From Glandiceps talaboti (taxonomy: Eukaryota; Hemichordata; Enteropneusta; Spengelidae): a stretch of 64,000 bases of DNA. The notes under the pieces are model-generated. The model was not told the DNA's origin, made no database searches, and was given only the letters and a program-made list of their open reading frames with translations. Made by a program: the position numbers and the translations under genes. The stretch spans positions 13,980,408 to 14,044,407 of the forward strand of contig NC_135550.1 in the NCBI RefSeq assembly GCF_964340395.1. The letters are read 5' to 3'. Of this stretch, positions 1-10,100 are shown piece by piece; position 1 is the first letter of the stretch; each line of letters starts with the position of its first letter.

Positions 1-775
1 CCAATACCACATACTGTCAATAGTCACCTAGGCTAGCATTTCTACATATTACGTACTGTACAAAAAAATTCTACAATATCCTTGGTGAACAAGTCATTGG
101 GGCAGTTTACAAGCCTGTAATTTCAAGCATACCTAAGTGTTTGCCAAGCAAATATTTTCCTGTCAGGCCGGTACAATTTATAAAACACATCCACCTACAC
201 GCACAACAGAGGTGTATATATAATGCACCTACAGACAAAATGGAATGAACCGAGACTTGTATTCTCCCACGATATATAAATAGTTGCACTGAGCAACAAT
301 GCGTAATACCAGTAGTGTGAGAAAGGTATACATAAGCTTGCACCAACAAGTTAACAATTATCCCCTTTGACCTTTTAGTGTACAGTTTGTACAGTTGCCA
401 GTTGTCTAAGTCCTGAAAAACTCCTGGCAGTTTATCATATCGATATACCACATAAAGTTTATTCCTGCCAAAAATGTGCTGGGGCGGGGGTGGGTGTTAG
501 TTGGTTGGGTAAAGCTGTTTTATTTCATATATCATCATATCACTATACTTCAAATGTTCCCTTTTGTCATTCTTAACAAATAATAATTCAAATAATAAAT
601 ACAATAGCCCTGTCCTTGATTAATCTGTGAGATTATACATGACAGTTGATTTAGTAACTATAAATAAAGCAGGAATGAAAAGAAACAACACCCTGTTTAT
701 AAATAGTAACTGTCTCTATTGATTGATGTAATTGTATTTATCCATATTTCAAGGTATAATAGTTGCATAACATTT

Positions 776-1190
776 GAATACAATGGACCTTTCAACTGAA
801 TAACATCTGATTTTAAATAGAATGCAATGGACCTTTCCACTAAATAACATCTGATTTTATTTTGATGCAATGGAATTTTCAGCTGAATGACATCTGATTG
901 TAAATAGAATGCAATGGACCTTTCCACTAAATAACATCTGATTTTATTTTGATGCAATGGACCTTTCAGCTGAATGACATCTGATTGTAAATAGAATGCA
1001 ATGGACCTTTCCACTAAATAACATCTGATTTTCAATAGAATACAATGGACCTTTCCACTAAATAACATCTGATTTTAAATAGAATACAATGGAAATTTTC
1101 CGATGACTAACAACTGATTTTAAATTGAATGCGCTGGCCCCTTCCACTAAATAACATCTGATTCTACATTGAATACAATAGACTCCTTCC
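776..1190. repeat. 44-bp tandem array, about 9.5 copies
   Basis: Units begin GAATRCAATGGACC at 776, 820, 864, 907, 951, 994, 1038, 1082, 1127 and 1171, giving a period of 43-45 bp. Each has a core ending AACATCTGATTTTAAATA. Copies 2-5 alternate between two variants ('CCACTAAATAACATC' and 'CAGCTGAATGACATC'), so there is an 87-bp higher-order dimer. The last two units are the most diverged. It lies in intron 5. Confidence 0.93.
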
Positions 1191-1412
1191 TGGTTACACA
1201 AATCATATCCTCTATTCAGTGTTAAGTATACAGCAAACAACTATAGTTGACAGCGTATGAGTTTGTAAAATGTTCTCATAAAACTTATCTTCATATAATA
1301 TTTCTAAATCTTGATGCATTAATTATCGTCTTTTTTGACAAAAAATGTACGTGTTTTGACAAAATTTCAACTTCAACAAATTCCTGCTCTATAGCATTAC
1401 TAGAATCATTTG

Positions 1413-2021
1413 TTGGAAAGGTATATTGAATTATTGAGCCAACTATTTACATCATTTACTGTATCTCCCCACTAGAGGGCATGATTTACTGGCAAGGTCT
1501 ATTGACTTGTCCCTTTCACCCATTTGTATCAATGGGTAGACTTGATTGACTCCCCTCGGTTTATAATAGTGTATACCGGTTCAGTTTTTTTTACACTTGT
1601 TTGGTACAGGGGTGGTGCGCGTGTATTCTGTCATGGGTACTTGAATAACCTGACCGATTTTGTTGGTTGTAGACGGTCAAACATGGCGGCAGAGAGCTAT
1701 AAACATAATCTGAAAGTTTATATTTCTCTTATATGTCGTCCTTGCATATGAAGGTAAGGGTTGAAATATAATTTTAGAGTAGCTGTGCAAGTTTAATGAC
1801 ATCTATCAGGAGATGTCATATTTGTAAATAAGTGAACCCCGTCAGCTGGCACTTGTCAACTGAACTATCCCAAGCACGTGACGGCGTAAGCCGGTCATGA
1901 CTCCGGTGGAATCGACCGGGTCGCTCAATCAAGTCCACCCATTGCTCAACTTCACCAATATTGGGTACGATTCACTGGAAAGGCATGTTGATTCATCTTT
2001 TTTTTAAAACTATTTACATCT
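1413..2021. mobile_element. Possible non-autonomous insertion with short inverted repeats
   Basis: Positions 1530-1551 (CAATGGGTAGACTTGATTGA) and 1922-1945 are near-perfect reverse complements. Outside them, 1413-1454 and 1976-2021 are similar in direct orientation (TGGAAAGG..TTGA..., then AACTATTTACATC). The interior is more GC-rich than its flanks. This fits a small transposon relic, but the boundaries are unclear and the class unknown. Confidence 0.35.
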
Positions 2022-3601
2022 AAGTATTTCTTTATTCATTTCTTCATCTATGTATTTCTTTTAGCTAACAAAAGGAAAGAAATGTATTGAATAGAGTTTT
2101 ACACCTGCTTGTGACATTGCTACCCCCACTTCATTTTACCATAGACCCCCTTTTGTGCAGGGTCTATGATTTTATAATGACTTTTTACACCTGCTTACAT
2201 AACTAAAGTCCATTGATCACAATCACAGTTCATGTAATAGGTAGACATAACTGTGCAATGTGCAAACATGATTAAAAGTGACTTTTATCTTAAGCCCAAA
2301 ACAAACAGAATATCACAGTTTCTACTGCCAAGACAAGAGTGGAGGAGTGAATGAGATCTCAGATACATCACCATAGTAACAACTTTACTGCCCTTTGAGT
2401 AAACATACTGTGGTGAAGCCCTTTAGATTTTACCCAGTATGACCACTGATTCCAACAGCCAGTGAAGTTGGCTTATTGTTTTGTTAAGTTACAGTCAATT
2501 TATAGGCATTAATATATAAGTTGCACTAGATAAGCAGCTTACTTGTACTCTCTTTCACACACAGGTCTTGTCCATTCACTCTTGTAAACTTTCCCACAGT
2601 TAAACAGCACAGCTAGTATTTATCTAATTAACTGTTTTCTAGATTTATCCCCTTACACTTAAAAAAGACAGCTATTCCAAGGACAGTATAATGTTCATTT
2701 GTGATAGGCATTCTCAGCTTCTATATAACTGGATTCACTCACTTAAAAAAATACCACCATTCATTATTTCATGACTCTCTGAAAGAAAAGAATTCCCCAT
2801 CAGATGGAGAACAGATACATACTAAAGTAATGCAGACAGGGGAATACATTTGTCTGTGGCTATCCTTTTCAGCGCTTTTTGTAATTCATTTAGTACAAAG
2901 GGGATTTGACAAGCAAAATTACAGTAGGTGTAACTAAGGCAATGTATAGGTTTTTACTTGTGCCCTGGCTACCTATTCTGGTGTCAACTATGTCAAAACT
3001 GCCTAAGTTAGATCATCCCATAGCAATATACATAGTCTGCGAAGGCATGTGGGGTGGGAACCCCACAGCTATTAAGTTTGCAACATAACCAAACTACGTC
3101 ATTACATATTGTGAAGTAGGGGCGGTTGATTTTCTTTCCTCTGTAGTAAATCTGAAAGGCAATGTGAATTATCTTTTACCTTTTTTTCAGACACAGGTCC
3201 CCTACTGTGAGAATGCATATACATTCTTTTGCATTTAGTAGCTTGTCAGCGGTATAGAAAAAGTAGAGAAGTCAAAACGTACAACAACGCATTGTAAAGT
3301 GAGCTGTCTTTTTTTTTTTTTATAAACCAGTTCTATGAGGGGGGGATATTAAGCTTTTGTTGGGGATTACCATATATTGAAACGTGTGAAGTCTTTTGTC
3401 AATGTCCTAGTTTGGGTTCACTGTAGAACACACCTGGACACACGGGGAAAGGGTTTAATTTGATCATAAATGCCATCTTCTTTGTAATTCTCTCATGAAA
3501 TGATAGCTACAAAACTTGACAGTCATCATAATCAAATCTTACAGGTATCACAATCTAAGTAAAAATAGCAAAAAGAGAGAGAAACAGAAGTGTTCACCTA
3601 C

Positions 3602-3662
3602 ATGCAATCGTTGGGAACAGTACAGGTTCCATGAACTGAATGACATCCTTGTCTGCATATTG
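3602..3662 (-). CDS. Jagged/Serrate-like Notch ligand, exon 5 (start of EGF repeat 1)
   Basis: This 61-nt exon matches the length and phase I recall for human JAG1 exon 5. It completes an alanine codon with exon 4 and then reads ICRQGCHSVHGTCTVPNDC, leaving two bases (AT) for the next exon. The family signature 'AICRQGC...HG.C..P..C' marks the first half of EGF repeat 1, part of the DOS region of Jagged-type ligands. The acceptor is TTTCTTTGTAG and the donor AT|GTAGGT. If unspliced, the next codon is a stop (TAG), which fixes the donor. Exon 6 was not found between 1 and 3601, so the gene continues beyond the left edge. Confidence 0.95.
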
Positions 3663-4318
3663 CTACAAAGAAACAAACAAAGAGTTACATAGTTTCCTGG
3701 GGTGACAAGGACATATTCAAAAAACAATGTCAAGTTCTCTGATGGAGCATGACAACCTCCCCCACCCCCAAATCCTGAACTTGGGTGAGTTAAAGGCAAA
3801 TATTTCAATCCCAGGTTCTCGCATTACTACTATCTTAACATTGAAAACGTAAGGATCAGATTTGACGACAAACTTTTTAAAATACATTTTGAAAGACAAC
3901 TTTTTTTTTTAAAATGAGTTTAATCCTAATTTGAAATGGGCCTTTAACTGTAGTGCTGAAATCGTCATGACAACCTTGATTATTCATGATTTATAAACAA
4001 ATACGACAACAAACAATTTGTTAGGTGTAATCAAATGATAAAAGAACAAGTTGTTTGAAGTGATATACCATGGCCATAACATAGTCATGAACAAAATCCG
4101 GGTCTCCATGGCAACATGGCATGACAGTTATAGGCAACAGAAAGACAGATACAAGACTGTTCTAAAATTTGAGTACACAACAATAAAGACATAACTGACT
4201 GTTTGACAAGATTCAGTGCTTGAATGTTGTCAAACAAAGACCAGCTAGTCTCATAAACAACACTGACAAATAAAAATAAGCAACTGTCAGGCATGTAATA
4301 AATACAGCCCAAACTTAC
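3663..4318 (-). other. Intron 4 of the Jagged-like gene
   Basis: This 656-bp intron separates the DSL exon from the first EGF exon. It begins GTAAGT and ends TTTCTTTGTAG. It contains a G/C-rich stretch at 3746-3772 and a run of A/T. No other feature was seen. Confidence 0.9.
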
Positions 4319-4573
4319 CAGTATCACATCTAGACCCTGTCCATCCTGGTAGACAACTTTTATCTCCATTAGAATCACAATCGTAATGTCCAAATATATC
4401 GTTCCTTGGCTTACAATATTTCAGACATGTGATGTCAAAATAGTAAGCGTCACAAGTAACCCTTATTTTGTATGTAATTTCTGCTACTACACCATTGAGA
4501 ATTTTCTCATGCCAATTCAAGCCCGGATTTATTACTCCATTTGTGGATACAATGTCTATCAGCTCTTCAGCCG
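4319..4573 (-). CDS. Jagged/Serrate-like Notch ligand, exon 4 (DSL domain)
   Basis: This exon is 255 nt, phase 1 to phase 1, the same length I recall for human JAG1 exon 4. The acceptor is CCCCTTTTGCAG and the donor G|GTAAGT. In the joined protein it covers about residues 135-220. The first part (ELIDIVSTNGVINPGLNW) finishes the region between MNNL and DSL. The second part is a full DSL domain with six cysteines at about C175, C184, C188, C200, C208 and C217. It contains the diagnostic 'YKIRVTCDAYY', 'CKPRNDIFGHYDC' and 'CLPGWTGSRC' motifs. DSL is the module that binds Notch EGF 11-12. The frame continues beyond the donor for 13 codons to a stop, so splicing is required. Confidence 0.97.
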
Positions 4574-5392
4574 CTGCAAAAGGGGTACAACAATTCAAAA
4601 ATTTAATAACTGAAAATCTTTTGCGTTGACACATATTTCATGAATTTATATATGTAAATATCGCATGATTTCCATGATGCAAAGAAAATGAAACTCCAGT
4701 ATCAATTTCAGAACAAAAAGTTTGTTATTTTTTATACCATCATAGTATAAACTTATAAGGTATATTTTGCTAACATCCTCAGTGGTATCAAATTTCAATG
4801 CAAAAAGTTGTATTTTCCTAATTAAGACAGTTTTTGTTCAATTGTAAATGAACACAAAGCAAGCCATAGTATTTAAGGCATCTGTATGAAAGTGTACTCC
4901 GAACTAGAAATGACTATAGCTGTACAAGTGCATAATTTGTAAAAGCTGGAAGAATGAGACTGTAATGGCTGCGGTCATGATCAACCATTTCAAGTATGCT
5001 GCTTTTGAGCACATGTTTTATGAGGGACAATTCAAACTTTGGTTCCACATCAACACAAATCATACAGAATAGCTGTGGAATTCTCCTGGTATTTCAAACA
5101 GGTCTTTTTTTTTCCCCAAGCCAACAAAGTATGGCCATCAAATCTATAGCAGGCTTATCAAAATATTTGAAGAGATCAGTTGACAGACTATAAGAAAATG
5201 TCTTTATGGAAAATACCTCTGCAAGGTTGAGGATTTGCTGGTACAGTGATTGCACTGAATGAATAGGAATATTGACTTTTGACAGGTTGGATACAATTTG
5301 TACAGAAAAGAAAGTGCTAAAGTGGCCACATGGATCACAAATGGGTATTTATTTTGGATATTTAATTCTTAAGACAACTCTCTCTATGTTTT

Positions 5393-5586
5393 CCTACTTG
5401 AAAAAAACAGTGTGAAATAGCATCAACCAAGTCTGTGTTTGTAACTCCATACATTACAAAAAGCTAAAAAGTGTGTTATTGTACGTACAATAACAAACAC
5501 TTTAAACACTTTTATAATGTTTTGCAATTTATCGAGTTACAAACAAGGCTTTAGTATATGTTGCATCACATTGATTTTTAACTCAT
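5393..5586. mobile_element. Palindromic MITE-like element, family A copy 1
   Basis: The whole segment folds on itself. The left arm (CCTACTTGAAAAA..., ACCAAGTCTGTGTTTGTAAC) is the reverse complement of the right arm (GAGTTACAAACAAGGC...TTGATTTTTAACTC). The centre at 5473-5503 is an almost perfect palindrome, TTATTGTACGTACAATAA. It is homologous to 42924-43132, so it is a dispersed element and not a chance hairpin. No coding capacity. Confidence 0.8.
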
Positions 5587-6367
5587 ATAAAAACATAGTG
5601 GAATTGTTTTCTGAATCAAATATAGTCATATCTAGTCATAAAAAGTTGTGTTCGACAATGACAATTTTGTGTACAGTCATTGAATTTTTGCCGGGAACAT
5701 TTAGACATAATAAGAATCTGATCACACAAGTCATGCCACTGACAACAAAATAACTGAAGTGTTCAATTTATCTAGGTATCGTCTCGATAAATTTAAGTCA
5801 ACTAGGCCTTTGTGTACATCATGCAGTTTTCAAATGAAAATGCAACTATTTCCTTGTGTTTGCAACTACTATTCACAGACAGAACAAAAACAACACACAT
5901 GAAAATGCAATTTATCAGACAACAACATTCATTCTAAAATGAAATCTGTGTAAGAAATGAGTGAAAAATGAAAAGATTCAAAAGTGGAGTCATGTAAATG
6001 ACCGAAAACAGAACGATTCAAACAACGCACATATTTGACCTCTGGAATGACCCCCAGAAATGATATATTAATGCATGTGATTAACCATTGTCTTATGTTT
6101 GCATGTGTATAACAACTCGTTTTGAATTTATTTCTTCCATCTTCAGTGTGTCTATATCAATGGCCGAAAACCTTTGTCGGCCTATTATGAAAACAAAATT
6201 ATTGATTTTTAGCATTTTGATTTGAAAACATCGTCACGTAAACACAGCCTTAGTAGAAACTTACATACATATTCAAACCAAGACCATATAAGGTATATAA
6301 CAAACAAATGAAGAGAAAATTTCACCTTCATCTAAAAATGGTCTTGATGAAATAAAATTCTGCCTAC

Positions 6368-7083
6368 CTGATTCCGACGTGCTATCATTTTCAAAATTGT
6401 TATAACCAATGTAAAATGACTGCCTACCTGATTCTGACGTGTTATCATTGTCAAATTTTTTAATTACCAATGTAAAATAACTGCTTACCTGATTCTGACG
6501 TATTATCATAGTCAAATTTTTGTAACCAATGTAAAATGACTGCTTACCTGATTCCAACGTGTCATCATTGTCAAATTTTTATAACCCATGTAAAATAACT
6601 GCTTACCTGATTCCGACGTGTTATCATAATCAAAATTGTTATAACCAATGTAAAATAACTGCTTACCTGATTCCGACATGTTATCATAGTCAAATTTTTG
6701 TAACCAATGTAAAATAACTGCCTACTTGATTCCAACGTGTTATCATTGTCAAATTTTTTGTAACCAATGTAAAATGACTGCTTACCTGATACCGATGTGT
6801 TTATCATTGTCAAAATTTTTTGTAATCAATGTAAAATAACTGCTTACCTGATTCCAACATGTTATCATTATCAAATTTTTTATAACCAATGTAAAATAAC
6901 TGCCTACCTGATTCCAACGTGTTATCATTGTCAAATTTTTTGTAACCAATGTAAAATGACTGCTTACCTGATTCCGACGTGTTTATCATTGTCAAAATTT
7001 TTTGTAACCAATGTAAAATGACTGCTTACCTGATTCCGACGTGTTTATCATTGTCAAAATTTTTTGTAACCAATGTAAAATGA
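6368..7083 (-). repeat. Tandem array of 12 degenerate copies of Jagged exon 3
   Basis: Directly downstream of exon 3, a unit of about 60 nt is repeated. Each unit has a 51-54 nt exon-like part followed by GTAAGCAG or GTAGGCAG. Exon-like parts lie at 7030-7083, 6968-7021, 6908-6959, 6848-6899, 6786-6839, 6726-6777, 6667-6717, 6607-6658, 6548-6598, 6489-6539, 6428-6480 and 6368-6419. All 12 keep a GTRRGC donor-like site, and 11 keep G at -1 (the copy ending at 6726 has A). All start after CAG. Copies differ from the true exon by an extra T near the start, so the exon frame shifts. The 52-nt copies read like SFYIGYKKFDNDNTSES rather than SFTLVIKIFDNDNTSES. The copies at 7030-7083 and 6968-7021 are identical. 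The open frames on both strands here are products of the periodicity. Confidence 0.93.
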
Positions 7084-7091
7084 CTGCCTAC

Positions 7092-7146
7092 CTGATTCCG
7101 ACGTGTTATCATTGTCAAATATTTTTATAACCAATGTAAATGATGT
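7092..7146 (-). CDS. Jagged/Serrate-like Notch ligand, exon 3 (end of MNNL domain), first copy of a tandem array
   Basis: This 55-nt exon enters in phase 0 and leaves in phase 1, which is what exons 2 and 4 require. It encodes TSFTLVIKIFDNDNTSES plus one base. It corresponds to the 52-nt exon 3 of human JAG1 (pattern S-Y-T-L-L-V-E-A-W-D): a hydrophobic beta strand followed by an acidic loop. In the C2-like fold that loop is where calcium-binding aspartates are expected (family knowledge, not shown here). The acceptor is excellent: a T/C tract of about 20 nt ending TTACAG (7147-7170). The donor is TCAG|GTAGGC. The exon is the first and only well-framed member of 13 tandem copies. It was missed as an open frame because it is so short. 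Confidence 0.92.
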
Positions 7147-7170
7147 CTGTAAGAAAGAAAGAAAATGATA
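7147..7170 (-). promoter_or_regulatory. 3' splice site with polypyrimidine tract for the exon 3 array
   Basis: On the minus strand this reads as an uninterrupted T/C-rich run built on TTTC repeats, ending TTACAG immediately before exon 3. It is the only strong acceptor tract near the 13-copy array. The later copies have only the purine-rich end of the previous copy in front of their CAG. This makes the first copy the natural splice entry point. Confidence 0.8.
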
Positions 7171-10100
7171 AAATGTCAGTATGTACACTTAATAAATGGT
7201 ATAAAAATTACAAATGGTATTTGTATCATTGGTATGATCTACTTTGAACCAACTGACAGGCTAAAAATCAAGTTAAACTGGTAACATAGAAAACTTTCCC
7301 TTGGTTGCTCTCTTGGGAACCACCATTCCTATAATATCTCTTAATTGAAGTGGAAACAGGTCTGTCCTCATACTGCTAAAAGTAGTTTGACCTAGAAAGA
7401 CACTTTATAGATAGATATTGCCTTGAATGAACTTTTGGTTGTAGGAAGTGGAACCACTTCTTGTTACATGATGGAAGTTCTTAAAAGGTTCACAAGAGTC
7501 AAGCATTTGTGTATATTCTTTATTACAAAAGTACTAAAAGTCAACCACTACAAGCTCAAGTGATGTTGTGTGTTTCTATTTTTATGATCCTTTCTGTTTG
7601 TTTTCTTCTTTGTTTTTGACCTGGGGTAGTATGCTTACTTAAATATTGAAGTTTTACACCATATTTTTCATCGCAATTCTGTGTGTAGAATTTCATTTTT
7701 TTCATCAGTAATTCTCGACTAAGCACTCACTCTCTCACACCTAATGACATAACTGACCCAATTTTAGAAGAACTGTCATAATTTTTTTTTTAAATTTGAC
7801 ATCTATTATGTCAACTGATTGATCATCTTTTAGGGGGAAACTGTGCAAATGTTTCCACTGGTGGAGTACACATGAATGAAATGATCTCTTGTAAAAGCTA
7901 CACTTCAGAGTACTTTTACCATTTTGTAAGAGCAACATCTACCACTCACACTCATACACAGATATGCATCTATCAATGTGAAAGCTACAAGTGCCTTCCT
8001 TGTCTGTCACATATCAAATACATACTTAGTAGTTCTTGCAATATGTTGGGTACAATTTTTTTCTCAAGATGAAGTAGTAATGGTACATACAATCACATGA
8101 GAGCTACTTTCTTTTCAAAATAGACCATTAAAAAATGTTACCTTTGCATTTACAATAGAGAGGTCATTAAAATACAAGTACAGAACAGTAGAGCACACTG
8201 TCTGGTTTATATCACTGTCAGTAGTAATTTTAGACAGTTCAGACATACTTGGTACAAACTATGGGTTTGAACTTTATCACCAAAATGGAGAAGGAAAGAG
8301 TCAACATTGTCATCAGTCGTCACTCCATCCTAAGTAACCTAGCTCAGACTAAACCTTGATACTAGGAGCTATGAAGTATAGCTTAAGACTGGGTAAACAA
8401 ATACAAAATGTGGTACTTTTCTTCAATGACTTTTCTTAACTCCTATTTTTTCATTTTTATTTATTGATGCGACGAAAGCATTTTACTTGGGTTACCACCG
8501 TACAAGTAAAAGATACAAGCATACTTGATCCTATCTAGATTTGAGGAAAGTAGTCAACATCATTATCTGACCTGTATAGACATTTTGTGATAGTGATACC
8601 CTTGGCATTTTGTCCACGACACTTCAAAGTTTGAAAGAAAACCTACGTGTATAACAGTATACACATTACTTTGCAAATTGGACCATGCCTATGGTACACA
8701 TCAAACTACATGCTTTAGAAGCAACTAGTCATTTAATCTACCCTATTCAGTTTCGACTTTGATTACTTTTCAACAACAAAACTTCCACACAACACCCTGC
8801 ATGCAGTGAGCATAACTTGGTAACGTCCCTGTGGGTCTTTCTAGACCTCTAATTAATTCATGTTTTCGCAAAGTGAAAAAAAAATATTGCTTGTGGCATC
8901 ATAGTTTTTACTAAATATAAATTTCCAAATTTAACCCTGTGCTTTAAAGAACTGAGACAAAACATCAAACAGTTGTTACCCTGAAAGTGAAACAAGTAAA
9001 AAAGTGTTGTTTTTTTAAATTCATAGATGTGACAATTTTAGAAACCTTCATGGGTGTATTAAGATATTTTTTTAAATTCTTGACCTGTTTTGTAATTCTA
9101 ATACCATGAGCTGTTTCTACATTTTCACATCAGGAACGTCAAGAATTTTTCTCATCGACTAATGCTATTTGTCTATTATTTTTACACCAGTCAAACTATG
9201 TTTTGATTTGAAATAATTGCAACCTAACACTATTGTTAAAAAGACAGAAATTAAACTTGCGTTCCATAAACTATAGGGTTGTTATTTTATATACCATTAT
9301 ATGTAACCGTGCAAAATTCCATGGGAAAAAAAAAAGCAAAACGGGTGAAATTCCAGGTTGTGAAACCAATCGGAATATGTCAAAGTTATGCAAACATAGA
9401 GTATTGACAGGAAAGGGCAGAGAGTGTGGTTTGTGAATGTGTTGGGGGGTCTGTATATAATAAGTCACAAGTTGACTCTGCCTTCAGTATTTGAGAAGCC
9501 TTTGTAAGCAATATCCATCCTCACTTTACAACTCATGCGATTTCAAGGGCATAGTCCACATAACTTTGCGTAAATGCTGAAGGCAGAACACAGATTTTCA
9601 AGCTACCATCCATCTATCCGGCCATGCATAATGCCAGGAAGAAAGTAATCTGTGGGAGTTCCTCAATTAGTGCATGCACACACCAGGATAAACAAATAAA
9701 CTACTAGTTCTACCCCCACCACAAAATAGGGAAAGACTGTGCTACTGGACATACAACTGAAAATCTCTCAATTTATTATCACTTAATTGGTAAATTGTAG
9801 CTATACCATATTGGTCAACAGGAACTGTCTGGAAGACATAAACAACTTGTGAAAAATTGCAGAGATCTCACTACCAGGTGAATTCTCCCATGGGCCATAT
9901 ACCCGATGTACAATGAAATGACAGTACAATGTATCGCTTGTTATACAGTGCTGACACCCAGTAATTATGCGTGACAAGACTTAGACTTATGACTAGTGTG
10001 TCCTTGTGTGACAAAATTACACAATGTATCCTCAGTTCACTAATAATGATATGATACAGATAAAACAGTGGCTTCTTCCTATCTAGTTATCAAGCTGAGA

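Larger units (their letters stand above)
1..3601 (-). other. Intron 5 of the Jagged-like gene (partial)
   Basis: No EGF-like cysteine-rich frame was found on the minus strand here, so the next exon lies beyond position 1. The segment holds a 44-bp tandem array (776-1190), a possible inverted-repeat insertion (1413-2021) and a short hairpin with 9-bp arms near 2140-2170. The rest is ordinary AT-rich sequence. The open frames of 60-114 codons here are not recognisable. Confidence 0.7.
4574..7091 (-). other. Intron 3 of the Jagged-like gene
   Basis: About 2.5 kb lies between the donor of the first exon 3 copy and the DSL exon. The upstream 0.72 kb consists of the 12 degenerate exon 3 copies. 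A palindromic MITE-like element is at 5393-5586. The remainder (4574-5390 and 5590-6360) is AT-rich without recognisable content. Confidence 0.85.

Noticed and set aside
697-1240. Repetitive minus-strand frames with RCYLVERSIAFYLQ units
   Set aside because: They are produced by the 44-bp tandem array and have no independent support.
1686-1751. First exon MAAESYKHNLKVYIS on the plus strand
   Set aside because: Short frame ending in a stop before the nearby GTAAGG; lies inside a probable insertion.
6273-7021. Open frames of repeated SFYIGYKKFDNDN units as a separate repeat protein
   Set aside because: They are the exon 3 array read through the spacers; frames break at the 51-, 53- and 54-nt copies.
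7922-7985. Alternative exon 3 candidate reading ALVAFTLIDAYLC with a 52-nt span
   Set aside because: It has no pyrimidine tract and a weak acceptor, and the match to the strand pattern is one residue short; 7092-7146 fits far better.
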